Shown here: positions 12,614-22,432 of the stretch, in pieces
How positions within the stretch are numbered: the first letter of the stretch is position 1
How the letters are laid out: each line of letters begins with the position of its first letter
From: Lysobacteraceae bacterium
GTDB taxonomy: Bacteria; Pseudomonadota; Gammaproteobacteria; Xanthomonadales; Xanthomonadaceae
NCBI GenBank assembly: GCA_004297225.1
Contig: SCUI01000013.1
Coordinates: 1 to 64,000 of the forward strand
DNA: 64,000 bases
Direction of reading: 5' to 3'
Program-made: the position numbers and the translations under genes
Notes under the pieces: model-generated
What the model was told of the DNA's origin: nothing
Databases searched by the model: none
The model's input: only the letters and a program-made list of their open reading frames with translations

Positions 12614-13060
12614 TCAGGCCGGCGCGAGGCGCGCGGCGATGGATTTGCGAACCGGCCGTGGCGGCGCCTGCATCTGCGCGAGGGTGACATCACGCAATGC
12701 ATCGGCGACCACGTCGTTGATCCGGCGCCAGTTGGCGCGGACGTTGCACGACTTCTCGATCCCGCAGGTGCCCGGGTGCACGCTGCACTCGGTCATGCCC
12801 AGCGGGCCTTCCATCGCCTCGACGATCTCGACCAGGCTGATCGCCGCGGCGTCGCGGGCGAGCCGGTAGCCACCACCGGCGCCGCGGAAACCTTCGACCA
12901 GCGCGGCCCGGGCCAGCGGCCGCAACACCTTGGCGACGGTCGGGATCTCGAGCCCGGATTGCTCCGCCAGCTCGCCCGCGCTCAGCACTTCGCCGGGCCG
13001 CGCGGCGAGCACGGTCAGGACGACGGTGGCGTAATCGGTGAGCTTGGTGACGCGAAGCAA
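12614..13060 (-). CDS. sufR: Rrf2-family SUF system regulator
   Basis: [87 protein letters not shown] with C-terminal Cys cluster. Confidence 0.88.
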   Translation of the reverse strand: MLRVTKLTDYATVVLTVLAARPGEVLSAGELAEQSGLEIPTVAKVLRPLARAALVEGFRGAGGGYRLARDAAAISLVEIVEAMEGPLGMTECSVHPGTCGIEKSCNVRANWRRINDVVADALRDVTLAQMQAPPRPVRKSIAARLAPA

Positions 13061-13074
13061 GGCGGGGACCTCCT

Positions 13075-13097
13075 AATCGTACCGAAATTGTACGATT
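13075..13097. promoter_or_regulatory. Operator-like inverted repeat upstream of the SUF regulator
   Basis: aatcgtac-cgaaatt-gtacgatt: perfect 8-bp arms with 7-bp spacer, 15 bp upstream of the regulator start. Confidence 0.65.
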
Positions 13098-13223
13098 TCG
13101 AAGGCCCCGGGCCAAGCACCCCGGGTTGGCGCCGATTCACCCCGCGGTTGGCGCTTCCGGCTTCACGCCGCTTCGGGCGACAATGGCCGACTTTGACGCC
13201 TGTCGCCGCACGGAACATCCCGA

Positions 13224-13691
13224 ATGCCCCGCAAGATCTCCGCCCGCAAGTCCAGTATCCACGGCAATGGCGTTTTCGCCCTGCAGCCGATCCGCAAGGG
13301 CGAGCGCATCATCGAATACAAGGGCCAGCGCCGGACGCACGAGGAGGTGGATGCCGATGCCAGCGGCGACGTCGAGAGCGGCCACACCTTCCTGTTCACC
13401 CTCGACGACGACTGGGTGATCGACGCCAACCATGGTGGCAACAGCGCCCGCTGGATCAACTTCAGCTGCGACCCCAATTGCGAGGCGGTGCTGGAGGAGA
13501 ACGAGGACGAGCCGAGGAAGTCCAAGGTCTTCATCGAGGCCAAGCGCGCCATCCGCGCCGGCGAGGAGCTCACCTACGACTACGGGATCATCCTCGACGA
13601 GCCGCATACCGCGCGGCTGAAGAAGATCTGGGCTTGCCACTGCGGTTCGAAGAAGTGCCGCGGGACGATGCTGTCGCCCAAGCGCGGATGA
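13224..13691 (+). CDS. SET domain-containing protein-lysine N-methyltransferase
   Basis: SSIHGNGVFALQPIRKGERIIEYKG, NGGNSARWINFSCDPNCEAV-like NHSC motif, GEELTYDYG, post-SET CHCGSKKCRGTM. Confidence 0.92.
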   Translation: MPRKISARKSSIHGNGVFALQPIRKGERIIEYKGQRRTHEEVDADASGDVESGHTFLFTLDDDWVIDANHGGNSARWINFSCDPNCEAVLEENEDEPRKSKVFIEAKRAIRAGEELTYDYGIILDEPHTARLKKIWACHCGSKKCRGTMLSPKRG

Positions 13692-13787
13692 TCGAGGGAC
13701 GGCATTGGTTGCAATGACCAATGCCAGTGGCGGCGGGGCGTCGCCGGGCGGAACCTGACGCCCGGTTTCCCGGCACAGGCAATCGCG

Positions 13788-16043
13788 ATGCGCATCCACC
13801 TCCCGCTGAGCGCCCGGCGCCCGTCCGCGCATGCCGTTGCGTTGCTCGCGATCCTCGCCGGGCCGGCGTCGGCGATCGACATCGATGGTCGCGTCGACGA
13901 GGCTGAATGGGCCGGTGCGAAGCACGTCACCGATTTCCGCATGGTCGAGCCGCTCACGCGCGCGCCGTCGCCGTACCCCACCGAGGCCTGGATCAAGGCG
14001 ACGCCGGAAGGACTGGCGATCGCCTTCCGCAATACGCAAACCGCCGCCCAGCCGCGTACCTACCAGCGCACCCAGCGCGACCAGGACGCGCAGGTGGACC
14101 GGGTCAACCTGATGGTGGATTTCGACGGCGACGGCCGCAGCGGCTACAACTTCACCGTCAGCCTGACCGACGGCATCCAGGACGCGACCATCACCAACGA
14201 GTCGCGCTTCAGCAAGGACTGGGACGGCAACTGGCAGCACGCCGTCGGCGAGGACGGCGACACCTGGTCGGTGGAGATGCTGATCCCCTGGTACATCGCA
14301 CCGATGGCCAAGGGCGTGGACGGCAAGCGCACGCTGGGCATCTACCTCGACCGCGTCGTCGGTTCGACCGGCGAACGGATGGCCTGGCCCGATGCGAGCT
14401 TCACCCTGCCGCGCTTCATGTCCGACTTCCGCCAGGTCGAAGTGCGCGACTTCAGCCAGGCGTTGCTCGCGATGACGCCGTACGTGGTGGCCGGCCATGA
14501 CAACGTGGGTGGCGACTCGCACGGCGACGCCGGCGTGGACATCTTCTGGAAGCCGAACGGCCAGGTGCAGCTCACCGCGACGATCAACCCGGACTTCGGC
14601 CAGGTGGAAAGCGACGACCTGGTCGTCAACTTCGGCGCCAACGAGACCTTCTTCAGCGACAAGCGCCCGTTCTTCACCGAGAACCAGGGCATCTTCGAGT
14701 TCGGCACGCCGTCGGACAACAGCCAGTTGCTCTACACCCGGCGCGTGGGCAGCCTGGCCGACGATGGCAGCGGCCCGGGCGACATCACCGCCGCGGTCAA
14801 GCTCAACGGCAACCTGGGCGAGTACAAGTACGGCCTGTTCGCCGCCGAGGAAGCCGACGACGTCGGCCGCTCCTTCCGCGCGCTGCGGCTGGTGCGCGAC
14901 TACGCGAAGCAGAACCTGGGCCTGATGCTGACCCGGGTCGACCATCCGTGGCTGGACCGCGAGGCGACGGTGCTTGGCGTCGACCACAACTGGCGCCCGA
15001 CGGCGAAGTGGAACATCCAGACGCGCCTGATCGGCAGCGAGATCGACCACCAGGGCGCCAGCGCGCGCGGCAGCGGCGGCAGCGTGTGGGCCGATTACAA
15101 CGCCGGCAATGGCTGGCGCTCGCAGTGGATCGTGATGCACTTCGGCGACAGCCTGCAGATCAACGACTTCGGCTACCTCAATCGCGCCAACCTCAACTAC
15201 GCGCACTGGCAGGTTTCGCGGCGTCGAACCGACCTCCCGGAAACGTCCGCGTATGCATCGCGCGAGTGGCGGCTGCGGATCGGCGGCAGCGACAACGACC
15301 ACGGGCTGCCGTTGCAGCGCCAGTTCCGGGCGATGCTGCAGAGCCAGCTGCGCGACGGCGGCAACGAGTACATGCAGGTCAACGTCAATGCCGCCGGTTA
15401 CGACGACCGCCTGCTGCGCGGCCACGGCATCCTGCGCACGCCGCCGAACTTCAATGCGTTCTACGAGCGCAACGCGTCGCGCAAGGGCGACTGGGAGCTG
15501 TACGGCAACATCGGCGTGGACAACAGCGGCATCGGCGACGACCGGCGGCTCGGCTACAACTTCCTGTTCCGGCCGACCTATTACGTCAGCGACGCGTTCA
15601 ACGTGTTCGTGGTCGTCTCCGGCGAAAGCACGCCGCAATGGATGGTGTGGCAGCACGACAACCTGCTGGGCACCTTCAAGGAGCGCGCGCTGGGACTGGA
15701 CGCCGGGATCAACTGGACCATCGGCACTCGCCAGGAATTGCGGGTCAAGCTGCAGTCGATCGGCCTGGATGCGCGCCTGCGCCAGGCCTGGCGCGCCGAT
15801 GCCGACGGCACGCCGGTGCCGGTCGACGAGCCGGTGGACGACTTGAGCCTGCGCAACCTGGGCTTCCAGGTACGCTACCGCTACGAGCTGGCGCCGTTGT
15901 CGGACCTGTACGTGGTCTATGGTCGCGGTGGCTACCGGCTCGACGATTTCGGTCGCGACGAGGGAGCGCAGCTCGGCGACGCGTTCTCGCTGCGCGACAG
16001 CGAGCAACTGCTGGTGAAACTGAGCTATCGCTTCGAACTGTAG
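13788..16043 (+). CDS. DUF5916-like outer-membrane protein with N-terminal CBM9-like domain
   Basis: Signal peptide, IDIDGRVDEAEWAGAKHVTDF, NPDFGQVESDDLVVNFGANETFFSDKRPFFTENQGIF, terminal LLVKLSYRFEL. Confidence 0.85.
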   Translation: MRIHLPLSARRPSAHAVALLAILAGPASAIDIDGRVDEAEWAGAKHVTDFRMVEPLTRAPSPYPTEAWIKATPEGLAIAFRNTQTAAQPRTYQRTQRDQDAQVDRVNLMVDFDGDGRSGYNFTVSLTDGIQDATITNESRFSKDWDGNWQHAVGEDGDTWSVEMLIPWYIAPMAKGVDGKRTLGIYLDRVVGSTGERMAWPDASFTLPRFMSDFRQVEVRDFSQALLAMTPYVVAGHDNVGGDSHGDAGVDIFWKPNGQVQLTATINPDFGQVESDDLVVNFGANETFFSDKRPFFTENQGIFEFGTPSDNSQLLYTRRVGSLADDGSGPGDITAAVKLNGNLGEYKYGLFAAEEADDVGRSFRALRLVRDYAKQNLGLMLTRVDHPWLDREATVLGVDHNWRPTAKWNIQTRLIGSEIDHQGASARGSGGSVWADYNAGNGWRSQWIVMHFGDSLQINDFGYLNRANLNYAHWQVSRRRTDLPETSAYASREWRLRIGGSDNDHGLPLQRQFRAMLQSQLRDGGNEYMQVNVNAAGYDDRLLRGHGILRTPPNFNAFYERNASRKGDWELYGNIGVDNSGIGDDRRLGYNFLFRPTYYVSDAFNVFVVVSGESTPQWMVWQHDNLLGTFKERALGLDAGINWTIGTRQELRVKLQSIGLDARLRQAWRADADGTPVPVDEPVDDLSLRNLGFQVRYRYELAPLSDLYVVYGRGGYRLDDFGRDEGAQLGDAFSLRDSEQLLVKLSYRFEL

Positions 16044-16051
16044 GTGCGTTG

Positions 16052-16825
16052 CTACCTTTGTACCTGGTGCAGGTCGGCGGAGTCGATCCGCCATTCGCGC
16101 TGTTCCGCGGTGGCGCCCTCGACGACGGCGCGGCGCAGCGTGTAACTGCCCTCGTAGGTGTGTTCGCTGCCATCCACTTGCACCGCGCGGATGGCTACCG
16201 GCACCCGCACGTAACGCGATCCCGCGGCGCCTTCCACCTGCCCGGGCGTGCCGGTCTGCACGGTGACGCCGGCCGTCCCGGCGAAGCCGTCGGCGAACGA
16301 CGCCGCGCTCTGGCCGCTGGCGCCGCCGCCGCCGGCCCACATCCGGTAGGCCTGTTCGTACTGGCGCGCGTCGATCGCGCCGTAGTACCTGCGCACGACC
16401 GCGGCGGCGTCGCCGGCGGTGGGTTCGCCGGGCGACATCGGCGCTGGGGCGCCGTCGCCGGCCGGCGGCAGCTCGCCGAGGGCGCCGGGTTCGCCGCCGG
16501 CCTCGCCAGGCATCGATGCGATGGCGTCGCCGGCCGGCAATGGATTGCCGTTCTCGTCGAAGCCGTTGCCCTCCACGCCGGCAAGGTCGAATGGATCGGT
16601 CGCCGGGTCGGAAGCAGGCGGGCCCGGCCTGGCATCGGCGCGCGCGCCCGGCATGCCCGTCACCGAGCCGCCGCCGCCTTCGGGGCTGGGCAGGCTGGCG
16701 ATGCCCGCGCCGTCAGCGGCGGTACCGTCGCTGGACTCGTCCTGCCCGCAGCCGCTGGCAAGGCAGGCGGCGACGAGCGCCAGGAGCAGCAGCGGGAATG
16801 CGCGAACTCGGGTCGTGGCGGTCAT
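16052..16825 (-). CDS. Putative lipoprotein with Gly/Pro/Ala-rich linker
   Basis: Lipobox LASGC; low-complexity linker; C-terminal AAAVVRRYYGAIDARQYEQAYRMW domain. Confidence 0.6.
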   Translation of the reverse strand: MTATTRVRAFPLLLLALVAACLASGCGQDESSDGTAADGAGIASLPSPEGGGGSVTGMPGARADARPGPPASDPATDPFDLAGVEGNGFDENGNPLPAGDAIASMPGEAGGEPGALGELPPAGDGAPAPMSPGEPTAGDAAAVVRRYYGAIDARQYEQAYRMWAGGGGASGQSAASFADGFAGTAGVTVQTGTPGQVEGAAGSRYVRVPVAIRAVQVDGSEHTYEGSYTLRRAVVEGATAEQREWRIDSADLHQVQR

Positions 16826-16837
16826 GGCGTCCGTGGG

Positions 16838-17404
16838 TTACTGGTCGAGGTGCACGACCACGAGGCCGTCCTCGATGGTGGTGGCGCCGATGCTGCGCGA
16901 CTGCAGTCGCTGCAGCAGGCTGTCGTCGAAACGATACACCGGCTCGCGCGCGGCGTAATCGGACAGCCAGCGGTCGACCAGGTCGCGCGCCGCCGGACCG
17001 AGCGCTTCGCCCATGCCGGGAAGTTGCAGCGACTCGATCGACGGTGCGTCCAGGTGCAAGCCGCGGGTGGACGGGTCCCAGCGCAGGCCGCTGGCCACGG
17101 CTAGGTGGCCGGCGGGCGTGCGGCTGTCGCGCCCGGGCGCGCCGATGCCGATATCGAAATCCAAGCGCAGGCGACTGCTGCCCTGCGGGATGCTCAGCCG
17201 CGGATGCAGCACGCTGAGCGTGACCAGGCCACCGAGCTTGTCGTAGTCGCGCGGGAAGCGGCGGTCGAGTTGCTGTTGCAGTTGCGGCGCGGTGAACGAG
17301 ATGCGGTCGCCGAGCAAGGCGCCGACCAGGCCGAGCGTGGAACATGCCGCGAGCACCAGTGCGGCAAGCGTGAGCAGCAGCGGGAAGCGCAATGAACGCA
17401 ACAT
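16838..17404 (-). CDS. DUF1439 family lipoprotein
   Basis: MLRSLRFPLLLTLAALVLAACSTLGL... ISFTAPQLQQQLDRRFPRDYDKLGGLVTLSVLHPRLSI. Confidence 0.8.
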   Translation of the reverse strand: MLRSLRFPLLLTLAALVLAACSTLGLVGALLGDRISFTAPQLQQQLDRRFPRDYDKLGGLVTLSVLHPRLSIPQGSSRLRLDFDIGIGAPGRDSRTPAGHLAVASGLRWDPSTRGLHLDAPSIESLQLPGMGEALGPAARDLVDRWLSDYAAREPVYRFDDSLLQRLQSRSIGATTIEDGLVVVHLDQ

Positions 17405-17483
17405 GGGCAGGCTCCATCGGGACGTGCCCGACAGCTTGCGGCGGCCGTGGTGAAGCAGCTGGAAAGGCGCCTGGCGATGCAAC

Positions 17484-17516
17484 GAAAAAGGCCGGAATCC
17501 AGCGGATTCCGGCCTT
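17484..17516 (-). terminator. Rho-independent terminator of the HU gene
   Basis: Perfect 13-bp stem aaggccggaatcc/ggattccggcctt, 3-nt loop, followed on the minus strand by TTTTT. Confidence 0.85.
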
Positions 17517-17559
17517 CCGGGGCGCAGGCCGCGCCTTGCGGCGCGGCCGCGAACGCGAC

Positions 17560-17943
17560 TCAGGCCGCGGCGTCCTTCAGCTTCTTCAGCGGGCGCACCT
17601 TGACCTTCACCGAGGCGGGCTTGGCGGCGAACCACTGCTCTTCCTTGGTGAACGGGTTGATGCCCTTGCGCTTCGGCTTGGCCGGCACGTTGACGGCGGA
17701 GATCTTCAGCAGGCCGGGCAGGGTGAAAGTGCCCGCGCCCTTCTTGCTGATCGAGCCGTGCACCGCGTTCTCCAGCGCGCCCATCACCGCGCGCACGTCG
17801 CGCGAAGCGACGCCGGTCTGTTCGGAGATGTACGACACCAGGCCCGACTTGCTCATGGCCTCCTTGATCGGCTTCGGCGCGGCCGGCTTCGCAGCGGCCT
17901 TCTTCGGAGCAGCCTTCTTCGTGGTCGCCTTCTTCTTCGCCAT
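17560..17943 (-). CDS. HU-family DNA-binding protein with Lys/Ala/Pro-rich N-terminal tail
   Basis: MAKKKATTKKAAPKKAAAKPAAPKP tail then HU fold ...GTFTLPGLLKISAVNVPAKPKRKGINPFTKEE. Confidence 0.92.
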   Translation of the reverse strand: MAKKKATTKKAAPKKAAAKPAAPKPIKEAMSKSGLVSYISEQTGVASRDVRAVMGALENAVHGSISKKGAGTFTLPGLLKISAVNVPAKPKRKGINPFTKEEQWFAAKPASVKVKVRPLKKLKDAAA

Positions 17944-18091
17944 ATGTGTCCCGTGTTCCCTGTGTTGAGGTCGGAGTGACTTGGATTCTTTGCCTGGAAT
18001 TCCCCTCGGCAAGGGGAATGTAGGGCAAGTCCGAGCCGTCGCCAAGTACCGAATGCAGCTTTTTTTCGCGGGTTTTCCCGGCCGCCCCGGA

Positions 18092-20167
18092 TCAGTCCTC
18101 GTCGTGGCGGGGCTTGAAGGCCTCCACCATCTTCTGCTGCACCTGCGCAGGAACGGGTTCGTAGTGGCTGAAATCCAAGGAATAACGGCCACGCCCGGCG
18201 GTCACCGACTTCAGCTCGGCCGCGTACCCCTCCAGCTCGGACAGGGGCACCTGCGCCTTGACCACGATCTCGCCGCCGCGTTGCGAATCGGTCCCGTTGA
18301 TGCGCGCGCGCTTGGACGCCAGGCCGCCGGAGATGTCGCCCATGTGCTGCTCGGGCGCCGACACCTCCAGGTCCACGATCGGCTCGAGCACCAGCGGGCC
18401 AGCCTTGGCGATCGCATCGAGGAAGGCCTTCTTGCCGGCGGCGACGAAGGCGACCTCCTTGCTGTCGACGCTGTGGTACTTGCCGTCGTAGACGGTGACG
18501 CGCACGTCCTGCAAGGGGTAGCCGGCGACCGCGCCGCTGGCCATGACCTGGCGCACGCCCTTCTCCACCGCGGGGATGAACTGGCCCGGTATGGTGCCGC
18601 CCTTGACCTCGTCGGCGAACTCGAACCCGGCACCGCGCTTGAGCGGCTCGATCCGCAGGTACACCTCGCCGAACTGGCCGGCGCCGCCGGTCTGTTTCTT
18701 GTGCCGGTGGTGGCCTTCGGCCGCGCTGCTGATGGTCTCGCGGAAGGCGATCCGCGGCGGATGCGTCTTCACCTCGACCCCGTAGCGTTCCTTGAGCTTC
18801 TCCAGCAGCACCCGCAGGTGCAGGTCGGAGAGGCCGCGCAGCACGGTCTCGTTGAGTTCGGCGTTGTGCTCCACCACGACCGCCGGATCCTCCTCCGCCA
18901 GCTTGTGCAGCGCGCCCGCGAGCTTCTGTTCCTGGCCCTTGCTGGCGGCCTCGACCGCAAGTCCGAACATCGGCCTGGGGAAGGCCATCGGCGCCAGCCG
19001 GATCGCGTCCTCGTCGTGGCTGTCGTGCAGCACGGCGTCGTAGTGCAGGTCCTCGACCTTGGCGACCGCGGCGATGTCGCCCGGCACGGCCTCGTCGATC
19101 TCGACGTGCTCCTTGCCGCGCAGCCTGAACAGGTGCGCGACCTTGAACGGCTTGCGGCCGTCGTCGACGAACAGCTGCGAATCCCTGCGCACCGTGCCCT
19201 GGTGCACGCGGAACACGCCGAGCTTGCCGACGAACGGATCGTTGGCGACCTTGAAGACGTGGGCGATGACGTGCGCCTTCGGGTCCGGTTTCGCGACGAT
19301 TGGTTGCGCGGCATCGCCGTCGCCCTTCACGAAAGGCGCCGGGTTGGCCTCGCCGGGATGCGGGAACAGGCGCTCGGCGACGTCCAGCAGCTTGCGCACG
19401 CCGACGTTGGCCTTGGCCGAAGCGAAGCACACCGGGACCAGGTGGCCCTCGCGCAGGCACTGTTCGAACGCTTCGTGCAGTTCATCCGGCGAGAGCCCGC
19501 CTTCGCCAAGGTCCAGGTAGTGGTCCATCACCGTCTCGTTGACCTCGACCACCTGGTCCAGGATTTTCTGGTGCCAGTCGCCGACGGCGCCGACGTCGCT
19601 CACCACGTTCGAGCCCGCGGCGTCGGGGCCGAAGCAGTCGACCACGCGCTTGCCGTGGTCGACCGGCAGGTTCAGCGGCAGCAGTTCCGGGCCGAAGGTC
19701 GCGCGCAGCGATTCGAGCAGGCGCGCCAGGTCGGCGCCTTCGTGATCGATCTTGTTGACCACGATCGCGCGGCACAGGCCGCGGCCTTTCGCGTAGTCCA
19801 TCATCCGCCGCGTGCCGTAACCGATGCCGGTGTCGGCGTCGACGACGATGGCGACCGTTTCCACCGCGGCCAGCGTCGACAGCGCGGGACCGCGGAAGTC
19901 CGGATAGCCGGGCGTATCGACGATGTTGACGTGGACCGGATCGCGGCCGGGCGGCGCGTGGTCGATGCTGGCGATCGCCGCGTCGATCGAATGCCCGCGC
20001 GCCTTCTCGATGGGATCGTAATCGGAGACCGTGCTTCCGCGTTCGATGCTGCCTGCCGCCTGGATCGCGCCGCCGGCCTGCAGCAGGGCTTCGAACAGCA
20101 TGGTCTTGCCGGCGCCGGGATGGCCCGCGAGGGCCATGTTGCGGATCTGCTGCGTGGTGTAGGCCAT
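18092..20167 (-). CDS. EF-G-like translational GTPase (FusA2-type)
   Basis: GHPGAGKTMLFEALL, DTPGYPDF, NKIDHEGADL, EF-G domain III-V motifs; divergent from canonical fusA. Confidence 0.9.
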   Translation of the reverse strand: MAYTTQQIRNMALAGHPGAGKTMLFEALLQAGGAIQAAGSIERGSTVSDYDPIEKARGHSIDAAIASIDHAPPGRDPVHVNIVDTPGYPDFRGPALSTLAAVETVAIVVDADTGIGYGTRRMMDYAKGRGLCRAIVVNKIDHEGADLARLLESLRATFGPELLPLNLPVDHGKRVVDCFGPDAAGSNVVSDVGAVGDWHQKILDQVVEVNETVMDHYLDLGEGGLSPDELHEAFEQCLREGHLVPVCFASAKANVGVRKLLDVAERLFPHPGEANPAPFVKGDGDAAQPIVAKPDPKAHVIAHVFKVANDPFVGKLGVFRVHQGTVRRDSQLFVDDGRKPFKVAHLFRLRGKEHVEIDEAVPGDIAAVAKVEDLHYDAVLHDSHDEDAIRLAPMAFPRPMFGLAVEAASKGQEQKLAGALHKLAEEDPAVVVEHNAELNETVLRGLSDLHLRVLLEKLKERYGVEVKTHPPRIAFRETISSAAEGHHRHKKQTGGAGQFGEVYLRIEPLKRGAGFEFADEVKGGTIPGQFIPAVEKGVRQVMASGAVAGYPLQDVRVTVYDGKYHSVDSKEVAFVAAGKKAFLDAIAKAGPLVLEPIVDLEVSAPEQHMGDISGGLASKRARINGTDSQRGGEIVVKAQVPLSELEGYAAELKSVTAGRGRYSLDFSHYEPVPAQVQQKMVEAFKPRHDED

Positions 20168-20304
20168 GTCCTGTCCTTCCATGAGCGCAGGCCCCCAAGC
20201 CTCCCGCAGCGCCCGGCGGGGGTCAAGCGCCGTCGCCGGCCCGCGGCAACCCGCGCGGCAAAGGACTACCCTGAAAGGCCCCACACGCAACAAGGAGCTC
20301 CCCC

Positions 20305-20742
20305 ATGGGCATTTCCCGCTTCGCCACCGCGCATTGGGAAGGCGACCTCAAGTCCGGCAAGGGCCGGTTGTCGACGCCGGAAAGCGGCCTGATGGACGAC
20401 ACCGCCTACGGCTTCGACACCCGTTTCGGCGATCGCAAGGGTGTGAATCCCGAGGAACTGATCGCCGCCGCGCACGCCGGCTGCTTCACCATGGCGATGT
20501 CGTTGAAGCTGTCGGAAGCCGGGCATCCGCCCGCGGCGATCGACACCCGCGCCGAGGTCGACCTGTCGACCGATGGCGGGCCCTCGCTGTCCGCCATCCG
20601 CCTGAAGACCCAGGCGCGCGTGCCTGGACTGGACGCCGCCGCATTCCGCGCCATCGCCGACGACGTCGGCCGGCATTGCCCGGTGTCGCGGGCGTTGAGC
20701 GCGGTGCCGATCACGGTGGAAGCCGAACTGGTCGGCGGCTGA
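20305..20742 (+). CDS. OsmC family peroxiredoxin
   Basis: NPEELIAAAHAGCFTMAMSLKL and HCPVSRAL catalytic Cys motifs. Confidence 0.93.
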   Translation: MGISRFATAHWEGDLKSGKGRLSTPESGLMDDTAYGFDTRFGDRKGVNPEELIAAAHAGCFTMAMSLKLSEAGHPPAAIDTRAEVDLSTDGGPSLSAIRLKTQARVPGLDAAAFRAIADDVGRHCPVSRALSAVPITVEAELVGG

Positions 20743-20836
20743 ACCGTCGCGCTGGCCGCCGGCCGGGTTCAGGAACGTTTCATTGGCGTGATTCGACGAT
20801 GCCGGCACGCGCCAAGCCCGGCGCAGGAGCCTCGCC

Positions 20837-21493
20837 ATGAAGATCCCCGCCGCATCCGTGCTGGTCCTCGCCCTGGCCGTCGCCGGCGCGCCAGCGTTCG
20901 CCCAGTCGGTGCAAACGCTGCCCTACGACACCGGGAGTTACACCGGTGCCGACGAAGGCTGGCGTGGCGACGAGGGCCATTACGACTACGCGCGCGTCGT
21001 GCGCGTCATCCCGGTGGGCGGCGCGCCCGGCGGCTATCCGGCCTACGCCGGCGGCTACGGCGATCCGTCCTGCAACACCCGCTACGAGTCCGGCGGCTAC
21101 TACGGCGGCGGTTACCGTGACGACTACTACGGCGGCCCGCAGCGCGGCGGCACCGACGGCGGGCGGGCGATGGCCTCGGTGCTGGGCAGCGTGATCGGCG
21201 CCGTGATCGGCAGCCAGGTCGGCGGCGGCTCCGCACGCTATGCGACCGCGGCGGTCGGCTCGACCGTCGGCGCGGTGGCCGGGCGCCAGGTCTACGAGAA
21301 CGCGCAGCGCGAACGCGACGGCCGCGTGACCGTCTGCGGCCCCTATCCCGAGTCCTCGTCGCGGTCCTATTCCGGCCAGGCGTCGAACCTGTACGACGTC
21401 ACCTACGAATACGGCGGCCGCACCTACACGACCCGCACCAACTACCACCCCGGCGACCGGATCCGCGTGCGCGTGGAAGTCAGGGCGGAGTAG
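20837..21493 (+). CDS. Glycine-zipper 2TM domain protein
   Basis: Signal peptide; GRAMASVLGSVIGAVIGSQVGGGSARYATAAVGSTVGAVAGRQVYE. Confidence 0.85.
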   Translation: MKIPAASVLVLALAVAGAPAFAQSVQTLPYDTGSYTGADEGWRGDEGHYDYARVVRVIPVGGAPGGYPAYAGGYGDPSCNTRYESGGYYGGGYRDDYYGGPQRGGTDGGRAMASVLGSVIGAVIGSQVGGGSARYATAAVGSTVGAVAGRQVYENAQRERDGRVTVCGPYPESSSRSYSGQASNLYDVTYEYGGRTYTTRTNYHPGDRIRVRVEVRAE

Positions 21494-22373
21494 GTCGGTC
21501 CCAGTCCAGCATCCCGCGGACCACCGTGCACGCCCGGCCGCCCGACCACACCTGGCGGTCGGCATCCACGTCCAATTCGATGATCGCGTCGTGGCCGACC
21601 TCGCGGCCCTGGCTGACGCGATAGAAGCCGCCTTCCCCCGGTAGCGCGTCGCGTTCGGCCAGCCACGCGGCCAGCGTCGCGTTGGCGGCGCCCGAGGCGG
21701 CATCCTCGAACGGCGCGGGTGCGCCGACGAACGCGCGCACTGCCAGGTAATAAACCGGATCGTCGCTGCGCGCATAGGCGAATACGCCCATGCTGCCGGT
21801 GTCGTGCGCGAGTCGCTCGATCGCCGCCCAGTCGGGGCGCGCCGCGCGCAGCGCACGCTCCCCGGCCACGTCGAGCAGCCACCAGCGACGGCCGCCGTCC
21901 ATCAGCACCGGCGGCAGCACGCCGTGCGGCAGGCCGGGCAGGGCGGCTTCGAGCCGCGGGTCGCCGGCATCGGCGACTTCCATCACCCGCGCCGGTGGCG
22001 TCCGCACCGCGATCGTGCGTGCGCGGCCCTCGCCGTGGACCCGTAGCGGCAACAGGCCGGCGGCGCCTTCCTGCACCAGCATGCCGTCGCGTGGCGCGGT
22101 CATTCCCGCTTCCAGCACCGCGTGCGCGGTGCCGACGCTCGGGTGCCCGGCAAAAGGCACTTCGCGGCGCGGGCTGAAGATGCGCAGGCGATAGTCGGCG
22201 CCGGCCTGGGTGGCGGGGGACACGAAGGTGGTTTCCGGCAGGCGCGTCCAGCGTGCGATCGCCTGCATGGTGGCGTCGTCGAGGCCCTCGCCATCGAGCA
22301 CCACGGCCAGCGGATTGCCGGCGCCTGGCCGGTCGGCGAACACGTCCAGCTGCAGGTAGCGACGGTGCGGCAT
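21480..22373 (-). CDS. PhzF family isomerase
   Basis: LDVFADRPGAGNPLAVVLD, ETTFVSP, FAGHPSVGTAHAVLE, PFEDAASGAANATLAAWL. Confidence 0.92.
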   Translation of the reverse strand: MPHRRYLQLDVFADRPGAGNPLAVVLDGEGLDDATMQAIARWTRLPETTFVSPATQAGADYRLRIFSPRREVPFAGHPSVGTAHAVLEAGMTAPRDGMLVQEGAAGLLPLRVHGEGRARTIAVRTPPARVMEVADAGDPRLEAALPGLPHGVLPPVLMDGGRRWWLLDVAGERALRAARPDWAAIERLAHDTGSMGVFAYARSDDPVYYLAVRAFVGAPAPFEDAASGAANATLAAWLAERDALPGEGGFYRVSQGREVGHDAIIELDVDADRQVWSGGRACTVVRGMLDWDRPTPP

Positions 22374-22432
22374 GCGGCCTTCGACTAGAATGCGAGGCCG
22401 CGGATTCTACGGGGTTGCCGGTAAGCGCAGCG

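Noticed and set aside
13137-16340. 1067-aa minus-strand ORF
   Set aside because: Antisense to the SET and DUF5916 genes; codon-complement artefact with no recognisable domains.
17981-20392. 803-aa plus-strand ORF
   Set aside because: Antisense shadow of the EF-G-like gene.
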